From Oceanimonas pelagia (GTDB lineage: Bacteria > Pseudomonadota > Gammaproteobacteria > Enterobacterales > Aeromonadaceae), in assembly GCF_030849025.1 (NCBI RefSeq), contig NZ_CP118224.1, positions 3,232,501 to 3,296,500 on the forward strand: a stretch of DNA of 64,000 bases, in the 5' to 3' direction. The notes below the pieces were generated by a model that was given only the letters and a program-made list of their open reading frames with translations, was not told the origin of the DNA and made no database searches. This document shows positions 12,536 to 24,634 of the stretch, in pieces; within the stretch, counting starts at the first letter, position 1; every line of letters starts with the position of its first letter. The position numbers and the translations under genes were made by a program.

Positions 12536-12629
12536 CACATGCCAGGGACGGCATGTGCCGAGCGCCCCAGGGATGGGCTCGCAGCGTGTCGGTGGAGGTA
12601 ACCCTGCTGCGGCTTCGCTTCACCTCCCT
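12536..12629. repeat. Second dispersed repeat between avtA and the heat-shock genes
   Basis: Non-coding stretch with a hairpin CATGCC / GGCATG (12539-12556), a CCCAGGGATGGG block, and a final GGAGGT / ACCTCC pair around GGTAACCCTGCTG. The last part is shared with the degenerate copy near 10.53 kb. It fills most of the 308-base gene-free gap; no ORF or RNA gene was recognised there. Confidence 0.5.
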
Positions 12630-12635
12630 CACATA

Positions 12636-12665
12636 CAACAACGCCGGCTTCCGCCGGCGTTGTTG
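12636..12665. terminator. Bidirectional intrinsic terminator
   Basis: A 13-bp perfect stem, CAACAACGCCGGC / GCCGGCGTTGTTG, around the loop TTCC with TTTT on the right. It lies between the convergent avtA unit and the leftward small heat-shock genes. Confidence 0.85.
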
Positions 12666-12680
12666 TTTTCGGACTGCAGG

Positions 12681-13124
12681 TTATTCGCTCTTGTGCTCCA
12701 GGGTGCGCCCTTCGCCAATTTCAATACGGCGTGGCTTGAGCGCTTCCGGCACTTCCCGCAGCAGGCTGATACGCAGCAAGCCGTGCTCCAGTTTGGCGTC
12801 TTTTACCTGCACGTGATCCGCCAGCCGGAACTTGAGTTCAAAGTTCCCTTCGCTGATGCCCTGATACAGATAGCGGCGCTCTTCGGCAGGCTGTTCTCGC
12901 TTGCCCTTCACCAGCAGGGTATTCTGCTCCACCGACAGTTCCAGCTCCGGCTCGGCGAAGCCGGCCACCGCCACCGTGATCAGATAGCGATCATCGTCCT
13001 GCTTTTCAATGTTGTAGGGTGGCTGCTCACTGCTCTTGCCATGCAGCAGGTGCTCCAGATCGCCCACCAGACGATCAAACCCAATGGCGGAACGGTACAG
13101 GGGGCTCAAATCAAAACGACTCAT
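12681..13124 (-). CDS. Small heat-shock protein, IbpA/B type (second copy of the pair)
   Basis: A 147-residue Hsp20/alpha-crystallin chaperone that holds unfolding proteins in a refoldable state. The N-terminal motif [18 protein letters not shown] is the IbpA/IbpB signature. The alpha-crystallin domain spans about residues 35-125 (VAVAGFAEPELELSVE, GLLRISLLREVPE), and a C-terminal IEI motif (RRIEIG) follows. The start at 13124 has a good GGAGGATAGG ribosome-binding site, itself held in a predicted ROSE-like hairpin; the longer in-frame start at 13145 would swallow that leader. It lies 59 bases downstream of a paralogue and is probably cotranscribed with it. Confidence 0.93.
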   Translation of the reverse strand: MSRFDLSPLYRSAIGFDRLVGDLEHLLHGKSSEQPPYNIEKQDDDRYLITVAVAGFAEPELELSVEQNTLLVKGKREQPAEERRYLYQGISEGNFELKFRLADHVQVKDAKLEHGLLRISLLREVPEALKPRRIEIGEGRTLEHKSE

Positions 13125-13128
13125 AATC

Positions 13129-13152
13129 CTATCCTCCAATCGCAAGCAATAG
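13129..13152 (-). promoter_or_regulatory. ROSE-like RNA thermometer over the second hsp20 start
   Basis: On the minus strand, CTAUUGCUU folds onto the Shine-Dalgarno segment GGAGGATAG with a single bulged G inside UUGCU. U(U/C)GCU next to a trapped ribosome-binding site is the defining mark of ROSE thermometers, which control ibpA-type genes. The loop is small and the stem ends in G-U pairs, so it should melt easily. Confidence 0.65.
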
Positions 13153-13183
13153 GTTAATGGTGTTGTAACAAGCGGTCTTGCTG

Positions 13184-13606
13184 TCAGCCGATGCTGATGG
13201 TTCTCGGCTTGGCGGCTTCCGGCACTTCCCGCACCAGGTCGATGTGCAGCAGGCCGTTTTCCAGATCGGCGCCGGTCACTTTTATGTGATCGGCCAGCTG
13301 AAAACGTCGCTCAAAGCCACGCTCGGCAATGCCCTGATACAGATAATTGCGGCTCTGCTGCTCGGGAGTCTTGTGCCCCTTCACGGTCAGGGTGTTTTCA
13401 TGGCTGGTGATTTCCAGCTCATTCCGGGCGAAGCCGGCCACCGCCATGGAAATGCGGTACTGATTCTCGCTGAGCAGCTCAATATTGTAGGGGGGATAAC
13501 CGCTGTTGCCGTTGCTGCCATTGCTGGCGGCGTTTTCCATCAGTGACGCCAGGCGATCAAAGCCGATGGCGGAGCGGTACAGGGGTGAAAAATCGAAGCG
13601 TGACAT
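13184..13606 (-). CDS. Small heat-shock protein, IbpA/B type (promoter-proximal copy)
   Basis: A 140-residue Hsp20 chaperone with the IbpA N-terminal signature [18 protein letters not shown], an alpha-crystallin domain (about 36-128; [18 protein letters not shown]) and the C-terminal IXI motif in PRTISIG. E. coli IbpA is 137 residues. The start at 13606 follows CAGGAGGATAGATTT; an upstream in-frame ATG (13693) would translate through the leader hairpin and is rejected. First gene of a two-gene unit driven by a sigma-32-type promoter. The two paralogues share N-terminal signature, leader design and C-terminal motif, consistent with duplication as for ibpA/ibpB. Confidence 0.94.
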   Translation of the reverse strand: MSRFDFSPLYRSAIGFDRLASLMENAASNGSNGNSGYPPYNIELLSENQYRISMAVAGFARNELEITSHENTLTVKGHKTPEQQSRNYLYQGIAERGFERRFQLADHIKVTGADLENGLLHIDLVREVPEAAKPRTISIG

Positions 13607-13611
13607 AAATC

Positions 13612-13630
13612 TATCCTCCTGTGAGCGATA
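13612..13630 (-). promoter_or_regulatory. ROSE-like RNA thermometer over the first hsp20 start
   Basis: The minus-strand RNA UAUC-G-CUC pairs with GAGGAUA around the loop ACAG, leaving one bulged G inside the conserved UCGCU. Seven base pairs cover the Shine-Dalgarno GGAGG. This is the textbook layout of the terminal hairpin of a ROSE element. Confidence 0.72.
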
Positions 13631-13699
13631 TGGATTTGCCCTCCAACCGGACGGGCGGTGCGGGCCCTCAACCGAGCAACCCGCCTTGTTCACTAACAG

Positions 13700-13728
13700 A
13701 TATAGGGACGGACTTTTACGCTTTCAAG
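13700..13728 (-). promoter_or_regulatory. Sigma-32 (RpoH) heat-shock promoter
   Basis: Read on the minus strand: CTTGAAA (-35), 14 bases, then CCCTATAT (-10). This matches the RpoH consensus CTTGAAA-N(11-16)-CCCCATNT with one mismatch. It starts the two-gene small-heat-shock unit and leaves a leader of roughly 90 bases that ends in the ROSE-like hairpin. Confidence 0.85.
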
Positions 13729-13754
13729 CGGTAACTCGATGATTTTTTGCCCGC

Positions 13755-15440
13755 TTAGTGTCCCTCCTCGTGACCATCGGTGACCGCACCGTGAGACGCC
13801 GAGCCCACGGTGCGGGCATACTTGGCCAGCACGCCCCGGCGATAGCGGGGCTCGGGGGGCTGCCAGCGGGCCAGCCGTTCGGCGATCACGCTGTCGGTCA
13901 GCTCCATCTCCAGCCGGTTGTGCTCGGCGTCTATGGTGATGATATCGCCGTCTTCCACAATGGCCAGCGGACCGCCCTGGCGGGCTTCCGGAGTGACATG
14001 GCCCACCACAAAACCATGGCTGCCACCGGAAAAACGGCCGTCGGTGATCAGCGCCACCCCCTTGCCCAGCCCCCGGCCCATGATGGCCGAGGTGGGACTC
14101 AGCATTTCCCGCATGCCCGGCCCTCCCCTGGGGCCTTCATAGCGGATCACCACCACATCACCCTTTTGTACCGTACCATCGAGAATGCACGCCAGGGTTT
14201 CCTCTTCCGAGTCAAACACCCGGGCCGGGCCGGTAAAGCTCAGGCCTTCCTTGCCGGTGATTTTGGCCACGGCACCGCCGGGGGCGAGATTGCCATAAAG
14301 AATGCGCAGATGGCTGTCGGGCTTGATGGGATTATTGAGGGGGCGAATGATGTTCTGGCCGTCGGGGTAAGGTTTGACCCCGGCCAGGTTCTCGGCCAGG
14401 GTTTTGCCGGTCACCGTCAGACAGTCGCCATGCAGCAGCCCGGCGTCGAGCAGCATTTTCATCAGCGGCAGTATGCCGCCGATGTCCACCAGCTCCGACA
14501 TCATGTAATGGCCGCTGGGGCGCAGATCCGCCAGCACCGGCACCCGCTTGCCAATGCGGGTAAAGTCGTCCAGGGTCAGCTCCACCCCCACCGCATGGGC
14601 CATGGCCAGCAGGTGCAGCACCGCATTGGTAGACCCTCCAAGAGCAATCACCAAGGTAATGGCGTTTTCAAAGGCGGGTTTGGTCATGATGTCGGACGGG
14701 CGAATGTTGCGTTTGAGCAGTTGCAGCACAGTCGCACCGGCCCGCTGGCAGTCTTTCAGCTTGGTGTCGGAAGTGGCGTTCTGGGCCGAGCTGCCCGGCA
14801 GGCTCATGCCCATCACCTCAATGGCCGAGGCCATGGTGTTGGCGGTATACATGCCGCCGCAGGAGCCCGGGCCGGGAATGGCGGTATCTTCAATCTGCTT
14901 TACCTCAATGGCGCTCATGTCGCCCTTGGCATGGGCGCCCACCGCCTCGAACACCGAAATAATGTCGGTGTGATTGTCCCCGGGCGCTATGGTGCCGCCA
15001 TACACGAACACCGCCGGCCGGTTGAGCCGGGCCAGACCAATCAGGCAACCGGGCATGTTCTTGTCGCAGCCGCCAATGGCCACCAGGCCGTCAAAGCCCT
15101 CGCAGCCGGCCACTGCCTCGATGGAGTCGGCGATGATCTCCCGGGACACCAGGGAATATTTCATGCCCTCGGTGCCGTTGGCGATGCCGTCGGAAATGGT
15201 GATGGTGTTAAAGATAATACTCTTGCCACCAGCGCCGTCAGCCCCGCGTGCCGCGGCTTCCGCCAGACCGTTGATATGCATGTTACAGGGAGTCAGATTA
15301 CTCCAGGTGGACGCTATGCCTACCTGAGGCTTATGAAAGTCGTCGTCGGTAAAGCCGGTGGCCCGCAGCATGGCCCGGGCCGGCGCTCGTTCGAGCCCGT
15401 CCACCACCCGGCTGGAATACTTGCGGCTGTGGTTGCTCAT
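13755..15440 (-). CDS. ilvD: Dihydroxy-acid dehydratase
   Basis: Third step of valine/isoleucine biosynthesis: dehydration of 2,3-dihydroxy acids to 2-keto acids, using an Fe-S cluster and Mg. 561 residues, so it belongs to the shorter IlvD group rather than the 616-residue E. coli type. Cluster cysteines are Cys52 (NLTPCNMH), Cys125 (GGCDKNMPG) and Cys194 ([11 protein letters not shown]), the three-cysteine pattern of [2Fe-2S] IlvD. Related sugar-acid dehydratases (Edd/AraC-type) are the main alternative; the motifs and length favour IlvD. It is monocistronic, away from the other ilv genes. The 157-base gap to gyrB holds its promoter. Confidence 0.88.
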   Translation of the reverse strand: MSNHSRKYSSRVVDGLERAPARAMLRATGFTDDDFHKPQVGIASTWSNLTPCNMHINGLAEAAARGADGAGGKSIIFNTITISDGIANGTEGMKYSLVSREIIADSIEAVAGCEGFDGLVAIGGCDKNMPGCLIGLARLNRPAVFVYGGTIAPGDNHTDIISVFEAVGAHAKGDMSAIEVKQIEDTAIPGPGSCGGMYTANTMASAIEVMGMSLPGSSAQNATSDTKLKDCQRAGATVLQLLKRNIRPSDIMTKPAFENAITLVIALGGSTNAVLHLLAMAHAVGVELTLDDFTRIGKRVPVLADLRPSGHYMMSELVDIGGILPLMKMLLDAGLLHGDCLTVTGKTLAENLAGVKPYPDGQNIIRPLNNPIKPDSHLRILYGNLAPGGAVAKITGKEGLSFTGPARVFDSEEETLACILDGTVQKGDVVVIRYEGPRGGPGMREMLSPTSAIMGRGLGKGVALITDGRFSGGSHGFVVGHVTPEARQGGPLAIVEDGDIITIDAEHNRLEMELTDSVIAERLARWQPPEPRYRRGVLAKYARTVGSASHGAVTDGHEEGH

Positions 15441-15544
15441 GGTGCTCCCCTTATCGTTGCATCTGACTTATTCCAGTCTAGTGCAGGCCCGTTTTATCGG
15501 CGGCAAGGTCGCCCTGATTGCCCGGCTGGAGCGAGTCGACAACC

Positions 15545-15574
15545 AATAAAAAAGGCAGCCCGCAGGCTGCCTTT
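15545..15574 (-). terminator. Intrinsic terminator of the dnaA-dnaN-recF-gyrB unit
   Basis: A 10-bp stem, AAAGGCAGCC / GGCTGCCTTT, with the loop CGCA; on the minus strand it is followed by TTTTTTATT. It lies 24 bases after the gyrB stop. Confidence 0.88.
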
Positions 15575-15597
15575 GGTCAGGGTGCACAAACCCGTTA

Positions 15598-19114
<3,517 letters not shown>

Positions 19115-19115
19115 G

Positions 19116-20216
19116 TTACAGCCGCATGGGCATCACCACGTAGAGGGCATCGCCGTTGTCTTCGGCTTCGATCAGGCCACTGCTGCTGGCGTCCTTCAGG
19201 CTGATTTTGACCTGCTCCGACTTGAGGGTGCCCAGCACGTCGAGCACATAGGAGACGTTAAAGCCAATCTCCAGGTCACTGCCCTGGTAGTTGACATCCA
19301 GCACCTCTTCCGCCTCTTCCTGCTCCGGGTTGTTGGCCGTGATCTTCAGGGTCTGCTGCTGCAGGTTGAGGCGCACGCCGCGGAATTTTTCGTTGGACAG
19401 GATCGCCGCCCGGGTAAAGGCCTGCTTGAGCCCTTCCCGATCGCAGATCAGGGTCTTGTCACTCTCCCGGGGCAGCACCCGGCGGTAATCGGGAAAGCGG
19501 CCGTCCACCAGCTTGGAGGTGAAAATAAACCCCTGGGTCACGGCACGCAGATTGTTCTTGCCCACCTGCAGGCGCACGTCCTGATCCTCGTGCTCCAGCA
19601 GCTTGCCCAGTTCCAGTACGCCCTTGCGCGGCACTATCACCTGCTGGGCCGGCAGTTCCTGCTCCAGCTCGCGCTGACAGGTGGCCAGGCGGTGGCCGTC
19701 GGTGGCCACGGTGCGCAGACTGTTGCCGTCGGTTTCAAACAGCATGCCGTTGAGGTAATAACGCACATCCTGAATGGCCATGGAGAACTGAGTGGCCTCG
19801 ATCAGCTTTTTCAGCGCCAGCTGGTTGATGTCGAATTCCAGTTCCGAGCTCCACTCCTCGATATTGGGAAAGTCTTCCGCCGGCAGGGTGGACAGGTTAA
19901 AGCGGCTGCGCCCGGAGCGCAGCAGCAGACGATCCCCTTCCTGGCTGAAGGTCAGCCCGGCGCCATCGGGCAGGCCCCGGCAGATATCCAGCAGCTTGCG
20001 CGCCGGCACGGTAGTGCGGCCGGCGGTCACCGCCCCTTCCAGCGGCACTCTGGCCACCATTTCCACCTCGGTATCGGTGCCGGTCATCGACAGGGCATCG
20101 TCGCCGACGCTCAGCAGAATATTGTTGAGGATCGGCAGGTTGGGCCGGCCTCCCAGGGCACTGGATACCAGTTGCAGGGGGCGCAACAGGGCTTCGCGGC
20201 TGATGGTAAACTGCAT
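19116..20216 (-). CDS. dnaN: DNA polymerase III beta sliding clamp
   Basis: Ring-shaped processivity factor loaded around DNA for Pol III and used by repair polymerases. 366 residues, identical to E. coli DnaN in length. Begins MQFTISREALLRPLQLVSS and ends with the typical PMRL clamp tail. It contains three clamp-fold repeats of about 120 residues (for instance ATDGHRLATCQ in the second). Lies 12 bases after dnaA and one base before recF within the dnaA operon. Confidence 0.98.
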   Translation of the reverse strand: MQFTISREALLRPLQLVSSALGGRPNLPILNNILLSVGDDALSMTGTDTEVEMVARVPLEGAVTAGRTTVPARKLLDICRGLPDGAGLTFSQEGDRLLLRSGRSRFNLSTLPAEDFPNIEEWSSELEFDINQLALKKLIEATQFSMAIQDVRYYLNGMLFETDGNSLRTVATDGHRLATCQRELEQELPAQQVIVPRKGVLELGKLLEHEDQDVRLQVGKNNLRAVTQGFIFTSKLVDGRFPDYRRVLPRESDKTLICDREGLKQAFTRAAILSNEKFRGVRLNLQQQTLKITANNPEQEEAEEVLDVNYQGSDLEIGFNVSYVLDVLGTLKSEQVKISLKDASSSGLIEAEDNGDALYVVMPMRL

Positions 20217-20228
20217 GGGGCTCTCCGA

Positions 20229-21611
20229 TCAGGAAGACAGGGTTCGAATCAGGTTGGAATAATCTTCCTTTATATCATGACTCTCTTCCCGCAGCTGGCC
20301 AATTTTGCGGCAGGCATGCAGCACGGTAGTGTGATCCCGGCCGCCAAAGGCGTCGCCGATCTCGGGCAATGAATGGTTGGTCAGCTCCTTGGCCAGGGCC
20401 ATGGCCAGCTGGCGGGGCCGGGCCACGGAGCGGGAGCGGCGCTTGGACAGCAGATCCGCCACCTTGATCTTGTAATACTCCGCCACCGTCTTCTGAATGT
20501 TGTCGATGGTGACCAGCTTTTCCTGCAGCGCCAGCAAGTCCCGCAGCGCCTCGCGCACAAAGTCGATATTGATGGAGCGACCGGTAAAGTTGGCGTTGGC
20601 AATCACCCGGTTCAGCGCCCCTTCCAGCTCACGCACATTGGAGCGCAGGCGCTTGGCGATAAAGAAGGCCACTTCGTCGGGCAGGTGGATCTTGTTCTCG
20701 GCGGCCTTGCGCATCAGGATCGCCACCCGGGTTTCCAGCTCGGGGGGTTCGATCGCCACCGTCAGTCCCCAGCCAAAGCGGGACTTGAGCCGATCCTCCA
20801 CCCCGTCGATCTCCTTGGGGTAACGATCCGAGGTCAGAATGATCTGCTGATTGCCTTCCAGCAAGGCATTGAAGGTGTGGAAAAACTCCTCCTGGGAGCG
20901 CTCCTTGTTGGCGAAAAACTGAATGTCGTCGATCAGCAGGGCGTCCACGCTGCGGTAATAGCGCTTGAACTCTTCAATGGCGTTGTTCTGCAGCGCCTTC
21001 ACCATGTCCTGCACAAAGCGCTCGGAGTGCATGTAGATCACCCGGGCATCGGCCTTGCGCTCGCGAATGCCGTTGCCCACCGCGTGCAGCAGGTGGGTCT
21101 TGCCCAGGCCGGTGCCGCCGTAGAGAAACAGCGGATTGTAGGCGCCACCCGGGTTGTCGGCCACCTGACGGGCGGCGGCCCGGGCCAGCTGGTTCGACTT
21201 ACCTTCAACGAAGTTGTCAAAGGTGTAGTTGGTGTTCATGTTGCTCTTGTGATTGATCTGCGGCCTGTCGTCCGCCTGTTCGCTCCAGGACGGCACCAGC
21301 TGCGGCCGGGCCTGGGGCTTGCTGCCGTTGGGGCTGGCGCTGCTGGCCATCAGGTTCACCTGGGCGCGCTTGTTGCCCACCTCGAACTTGAGCTGGGGGC
21401 ACTGGTTGCCGCAAAACTCGCCCAGCAGACCGTTGATGCGGATCAGGTACTTGTCACGCACCCAGTCGAGCACAAAACGGTTGGGGGCGAACAGGGTCAG
21501 GGTGTCGTCGCCCTGCTCCGCCTGCAGCGGCCGGATCCACATGCTGAATTCCGCGGAAGGCAATTCGTCCTGTAGCCGGGCAAGACACTGCTGCCAAAGC
21601 ATAGCGCTCAT
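20229..21611 (-). CDS. dnaA: Chromosomal replication initiator DnaA
   Basis: AAA+ ATPase that binds DnaA boxes and opens the replication origin. 460 residues from the chosen start ([18 protein letters not shown]). Domain I (1-85) interacts with helicase, domain II is a short linker, and domain III has Walker [11 protein letters not shown] and Walker [10 protein letters not shown]. Domain IV ends with the DNA-recognition signature [21 protein letters not shown] lies six bases before the ATG at 21611; a longer in-frame start at 21638 adds nine non-conserved residues. First gene of dnaA-dnaN-recF-gyrB; a DnaA box upstream suggests autoregulation. Confidence 0.98.
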   Translation of the reverse strand: MSAMLWQQCLARLQDELPSAEFSMWIRPLQAEQGDDTLTLFAPNRFVLDWVRDKYLIRINGLLGEFCGNQCPQLKFEVGNKRAQVNLMASSASPNGSKPQARPQLVPSWSEQADDRPQINHKSNMNTNYTFDNFVEGKSNQLARAAARQVADNPGGAYNPLFLYGGTGLGKTHLLHAVGNGIRERKADARVIYMHSERFVQDMVKALQNNAIEEFKRYYRSVDALLIDDIQFFANKERSQEEFFHTFNALLEGNQQIILTSDRYPKEIDGVEDRLKSRFGWGLTVAIEPPELETRVAILMRKAAENKIHLPDEVAFFIAKRLRSNVRELEGALNRVIANANFTGRSINIDFVREALRDLLALQEKLVTIDNIQKTVAEYYKIKVADLLSKRRSRSVARPRQLAMALAKELTNHSLPEIGDAFGGRDHTTVLHACRKIGQLREESHDIKEDYSNLIRTLSS

Positions 21612-21846
21612 TCGAACTCCTGAAACAAAAGGGATCAATCAAGGGGGACGTCATTCTACTTGCCCGACTTCAGGATCTCTAGCCGGATCATGCCGATCCT
21701 GAAAAATATGATCCTTGACTTATGTGAATAAACCACACCGCAATGCACAGGATCCTCAACCTTATAAACAAGCTACACACATTTTGTATACCGCCGGGTG
21801 AACAGAGGATCCGATGGCCGGCAGGTCAACGCCGATGCCGGCGATC
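21612..21846 (-). promoter_or_regulatory. dnaA upstream region: DnaA box and dense GATC sites (possible origin-related)
   Basis: Eight GATC (Dam) sites lie between 21633 and 21846 (21633, 21674, 21686, 21695, 21710, 21751, 21808 and 21843), far more than expected in high-GC DNA. One consensus DnaA box (TTATTCACA on the minus strand, 21723-21731) and an inverted repeat CAGGATC / GATCCTG (21671-21677, 21695-21701) are also present. Dam/SeqA control of dnaA transcription is the simplest reading. Only one good DnaA box was found, so a full oriC here is not supported. Confidence 0.55.
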
Positions 21847-21987
21847 CTGACCCAGGCAGAGAAGAAGGGGGAGCGGCCTGCCGAAGTAAGTATTCACCTC
21901 ATGGGCGGCGCATTTTTTCGGCGTTTGCCGCACCCAGGTCGTTTTTCAGGTTGTTGAATTGTAAAAAACTGGCCTCATGGCCCCGGC

Positions 21988-21996
21988 TGGTATAAA
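21988..21996 (+). promoter_or_regulatory. Extended -10 promoter candidate for the amino-acid ABC operon
   Basis: TGG followed by TATAAA (21991-21996) lies 77 bases before the binding-protein start; there is no convincing -35. Together with the dnaA leader on its left this explains most of the 461-base gap; the remainder (about 21847-21987) shows nothing I recognise. Confidence 0.35.
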
Positions 21997-22072
21997 AAGA
22001 CCCCCGTCATTTATGCTGTAATGATGCCGGGCGCTGTTGTTTTCGTCCGGGTTCATAATAAGGAGAGTTACC

Positions 22073-22831
22073 ATGTTCGCATCCCTTCGTCGTCTGGGCG
22101 CCGCCTTGGCCCTGTCCGCCACCCTTGTCACCCCCGCCATGGCCGCCGATCCGGTCAAGGTGGGCATGTCCGGCCGCTATTTTCCCTTCACCTTCGTCAA
22201 GCAGGATGAACTGCAGGGCTTTGAAGTGGATGTATGGAACGAGATCGGCAAGCGCATCGGGCGGGACGTGGAGTTTGTAACCACCAACTTCTCCGGCCTG
22301 TTCGGCATGCTCGACACCGGCCGCATCGACACCATTTCCAACCAGATCACCATTACTCCCGAGCGCCAGGAGAAATACGACTTCGCCGAGCCCTATGTGT
22401 ATGACGGCGCGCAGATCGTGGTTCGGCAGGGCAATGACAGCATTCAGGGCCTTGAGGATCTCAAGGGCAAGAAGGTGGCGGTCAACCTGGGCTCCAACTT
22501 CGAGCAGCTGATGCGCAAGCACGACACCAATAACGAGATCGACATCATCACCTACGAAACCAACCTGGAACAGGACGTGGCCCTGGGCCGGATTGACGCC
22601 TTCGTAATGGACCGGGTGGGCTCCGCCCAGCTGATCAAGGAAGCCGGCCTGCCGCTGCAGCTGGCGGGCAAGCCTTTTGAAACCATGGAGAACGCCTTTC
22701 CGTTCGTGAAAAAGCCCGAGCAACAGGCGCTGCTGGCCGAGGTGAACCAGGCGCTGGCCGACATGCGCGCCGACGGCACCCTGAAAGCCATTTCCGAAAA
22801 ATGGCTGAACGCCGACATCACCAGTAAATAA
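22073..22831 (+). CDS. Amino-acid ABC transporter substrate-binding protein (cystine-type)
   Basis: A 252-residue periplasmic binding protein of SBP family 3. Signal peptide of about 24 residues (MFASLRRLGAALALSATL...AMA), then the family core: LQGFEVDVWNEIGKRIG, NFSGLFGMLDTGRIDTISNQITITPERQEKYDF and the DLKGKKVAVNLGSNFEQL segment. The motifs are closest to cystine/polar amino-acid binders (TcyJ/YxeM-like), but the ligand is not proven. AAGGAGAG precedes the ATG; an in-frame ATG at 22037 would spoil the signal peptide. First gene of a three-gene transporter operon placed between dnaA and rpmH. Confidence 0.88.
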   Translation: MFASLRRLGAALALSATLVTPAMAADPVKVGMSGRYFPFTFVKQDELQGFEVDVWNEIGKRIGRDVEFVTTNFSGLFGMLDTGRIDTISNQITITPERQEKYDFAEPYVYDGAQIVVRQGNDSIQGLEDLKGKKVAVNLGSNFEQLMRKHDTNNEIDIITYETNLEQDVALGRIDAFVMDRVGSAQLIKEAGLPLQLAGKPFETMENAFPFVKKPEQQALLAEVNQALADMRADGTLKAISEKWLNADITSK

Positions 22832-22833
22832 AC

Positions 22834-23499
22834 ATGCAGTTCGATCTCGACTACACCCTGGCGCTGTTTCCCATCCTGTTCAGGTATCTGGGCACCACCA
22901 TGGAAATGGCGCTGCTGGGCTTTGTATTCGCGCTGATCATCGCCGGCTTTCTGGCGGTGATCAGAACCTTTGAGCTGCCGGGGCTGAACGCCCTGGCCCG
23001 GCTGTTTATCTCGTTTTTCCGCGGCACGCCCCTGCTGGTGCAGTTGTTTCTGCTGTATTACGGCCTGCCCCAGATCATGCCCATTTTTATTGGCATGAAC
23101 GCCTTTACCGCCGCGGTGATCGGGCTGACCCTGCACTTTGCCGCCTACATGGCCGAGTCGATCCGTGCCGCCATTCTGGGCATTCACAAAAGCCAGATGG
23201 AAGCGGCCATGAGCATCGGCATGACCCGGGGCCAGGCCATGCAACGCATTATCCTGCCCCAGGCGGCGCGTATTGCCACGCCCTCGCTGATGAACTACTT
23301 CATCGACATGATCAAGAGCACCTCCCTGGCCTTTACCCTGGGGGTGGCCGAAATCATGGCCTCGGCCCAGAAGGAAGCCTCAAGCAGCTTCAAGTTCTTT
23401 GAGTCCTTCATTGCCGTGGCGCTGATCTACTGGGCGGTGGTGGTGTTCTTTACCCACCTGCAGGGCCGGCTGGAACGCCGCCTGAATGCGGCTTACTGA
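22834..23499 (+). CDS. Amino-acid ABC transporter permease
   Basis: A 221-residue inner-membrane permease of the HisM/GlnP type. About five membrane segments are visible. The cytoplasmic EAA loop that docks to the ATPase is recognisable as [24 protein letters not shown] (in two parts: [14 protein letters not shown] and IILPQA). The N-terminal [19 protein letters not shown] motif is characteristic. It starts two bases after the binding-protein gene and ends 10 bases before the ATPase gene, so the three form an operon. Confidence 0.92.
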   Translation: MQFDLDYTLALFPILFRYLGTTMEMALLGFVFALIIAGFLAVIRTFELPGLNALARLFISFFRGTPLLVQLFLLYYGLPQIMPIFIGMNAFTAAVIGLTLHFAAYMAESIRAAILGIHKSQMEAAMSIGMTRGQAMQRIILPQAARIATPSLMNYFIDMIKSTSLAFTLGVAEIMASAQKEASSSFKFFESFIAVALIYWAVVVFFTHLQGRLERRLNAAY

Positions 23500-23509
23500 C
23501 CGAGGCAAC

Positions 23510-24250
23510 ATGATCAAGTTACGCAATCTGACCAAGGTCTATCATGGCCAGACGGTACTGAACGACATCAGCCTGGACATCGACAAGGGCGAAATCGTGG
23601 TGATCCTGGGGCCCTCGGGCACCGGCAAGTCCACCCTGCTGCGCTGCCTCAACCTGCTGGAAACCCCGGAAGCCGGCAGCCTGGAGATAGACGGCTTTGC
23701 CATCGATCTGGCCAGACACAGCGGCAAGCAGGCCATCGAGCTGCGCAAGCGCACCTCTTTTGTATTTCAGAACTACGCCCTGTTCGCCAACAAGACCGCC
23801 CGCGACAACATCGCCGAGGGGCTGATCACCGTATGGAAAAAGCCAAAGGCCGAAGCCCGGGCGGAAGCCCTGCGCATTCTTGGCGACATCGGTCTGGAAG
23901 ACAAGGCCAACGCCTATCCGTCATCCCTGTCCGGCGGCCAGCAGCAACGGGTGGGCATTGGCCGGGCCATGGCCAGCCACGCCAGGGTCATGCTGTTTGA
24001 CGAACCCACCTCGGCGCTGGATCCGGAATGGGTGGACGAGGTGCTGGGGCTGATGAAAAAGCTGGCGCTGGCGCACCAGACCATGGTGGTGGTGACCCAC
24101 GAAATCGGCTTTGCCCGGGACGTGGCCGACCGCGTCATCTTTATGGATGGCGGCCGCATCGTGGAGCAGGGCCCACCGGCCGAGTTGCTCACCAATCCGC
24201 AGGATCCGCGCACCCGCGCCTTTTTGCGCAAGGTACTGCCCGCCGGCTGA
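23510..24250 (+). CDS. Amino-acid ABC transporter ATP-binding protein
   Basis: A 246-residue ATPase that energises uptake. Walker [10 protein letters not shown] (about residues 33-41), Q-loop [11 protein letters not shown], signature [16 protein letters not shown], Walker [15 protein letters not shown] and switch histidine in [10 protein letters not shown] are all intact. The start at 23510 ([14 protein letters not shown]) fits the family; an in-frame ATG at 23486 overlaps the permease and adds eight residues. The family (GlnQ/TcyN) imports polar amino acids or cystine. The rpmH promoter begins 20 bases past its stop. Confidence 0.93.
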   Translation: MIKLRNLTKVYHGQTVLNDISLDIDKGEIVVILGPSGTGKSTLLRCLNLLETPEAGSLEIDGFAIDLARHSGKQAIELRKRTSFVFQNYALFANKTARDNIAEGLITVWKKPKAEARAEALRILGDIGLEDKANAYPSSLSGGQQQRVGIGRAMASHARVMLFDEPTSALDPEWVDEVLGLMKKLALAHQTMVVVTHEIGFARDVADRVIFMDGGRIVEQGPPAELLTNPQDPRTRAFLRKVLPAG

Positions 24251-24269
24251 GGCCGGCAACGGCTGGTGG

Positions 24270-24297
24270 TTGCCAAGGGCGCAGGCATGGGTATAAT
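24270..24297 (+). promoter_or_regulatory. Sigma-70 promoter of rpmH-rnpA
   Basis: TTGCCA (24270-24275), a 16-base spacer and a perfect TATAAT (24292-24297). A leader of about 200 bases follows before rpmH, in keeping with the long leaders of ribosomal protein L34 genes. Confidence 0.75.
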
Positions 24298-24308
24298 GCC
24301 TGCCCCGC

Positions 24309-24333
24309 GATCCTTTCGGATCCGGGATCGATC
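24309..24333. other. GATC cluster in the rpmH leader
   Basis: Four GATC sites within 25 bases (24309, 24319, 24326, 24330) include the hairpin GATCCTTTCGGATC. The density invites SeqA/Dam control and mirrors the GATC cluster upstream of dnaA 2.5 kb away. The remaining leader up to rpmH shows no ORF I trust. Confidence 0.45.
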
Positions 24334-24499
24334 CGCTCTGCCATGCATGCAACGGCGACGGCTCGGTATTCATGCCATGTCGATTGACGACACGCACTTA
24401 ACTGTTTAGAATTCGGCCTCTTTTATGGGTCGTCTCGGTGAGTGCACGGCATTTCGCCATGGCGGTCAAACTGTACAGTTAACTGAAGCGGTAATAACA

Positions 24500-24634
24500 A
24501 TGAAACGCACTTTTCAACCTTCAAATCTGAAGCGTAAGCGCAGCCACGGTTTCCGTGCCCGCATGGCCACCAAAAACGGTCGCAAGGTACTGGCTGCCCG
24601 TCGCGCCAAAGGTCGTGCCCGTCTGAGCGCCTGA
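24500..24634 (+). CDS. rpmH: 50S ribosomal protein L34
   Basis: A 44-residue, strongly basic protein of the large ribosomal subunit: [19 protein letters not shown] followed by [23 protein letters not shown]. The start is set by this invariant N-terminus; an in-frame upstream ATG (24425) would add 25 unrelated residues. Its stop overlaps the rnpA start (TGATG), the standard rpmH-rnpA coupling. Confidence 0.98.
   Translation: MKRTFQPSNLKRKRSHGFRARMATKNGRKVLAARRAKGRARLSA

Noticed and set aside
21612-22072. Full oriC between dnaA and the ABC operon
   Set aside because: GATC density is high, but only one consensus DnaA box and no clear AT-rich 13-mer unwinding region were found. Kept only as a dnaA regulatory region.
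24254-24274. Hairpin GGCAAC / GTTGCC after the ABC ATPase gene as a terminator
   Set aside because: It has no T-run and overlaps the -35 element of the rpmH promoter, so a terminator call is not supported.
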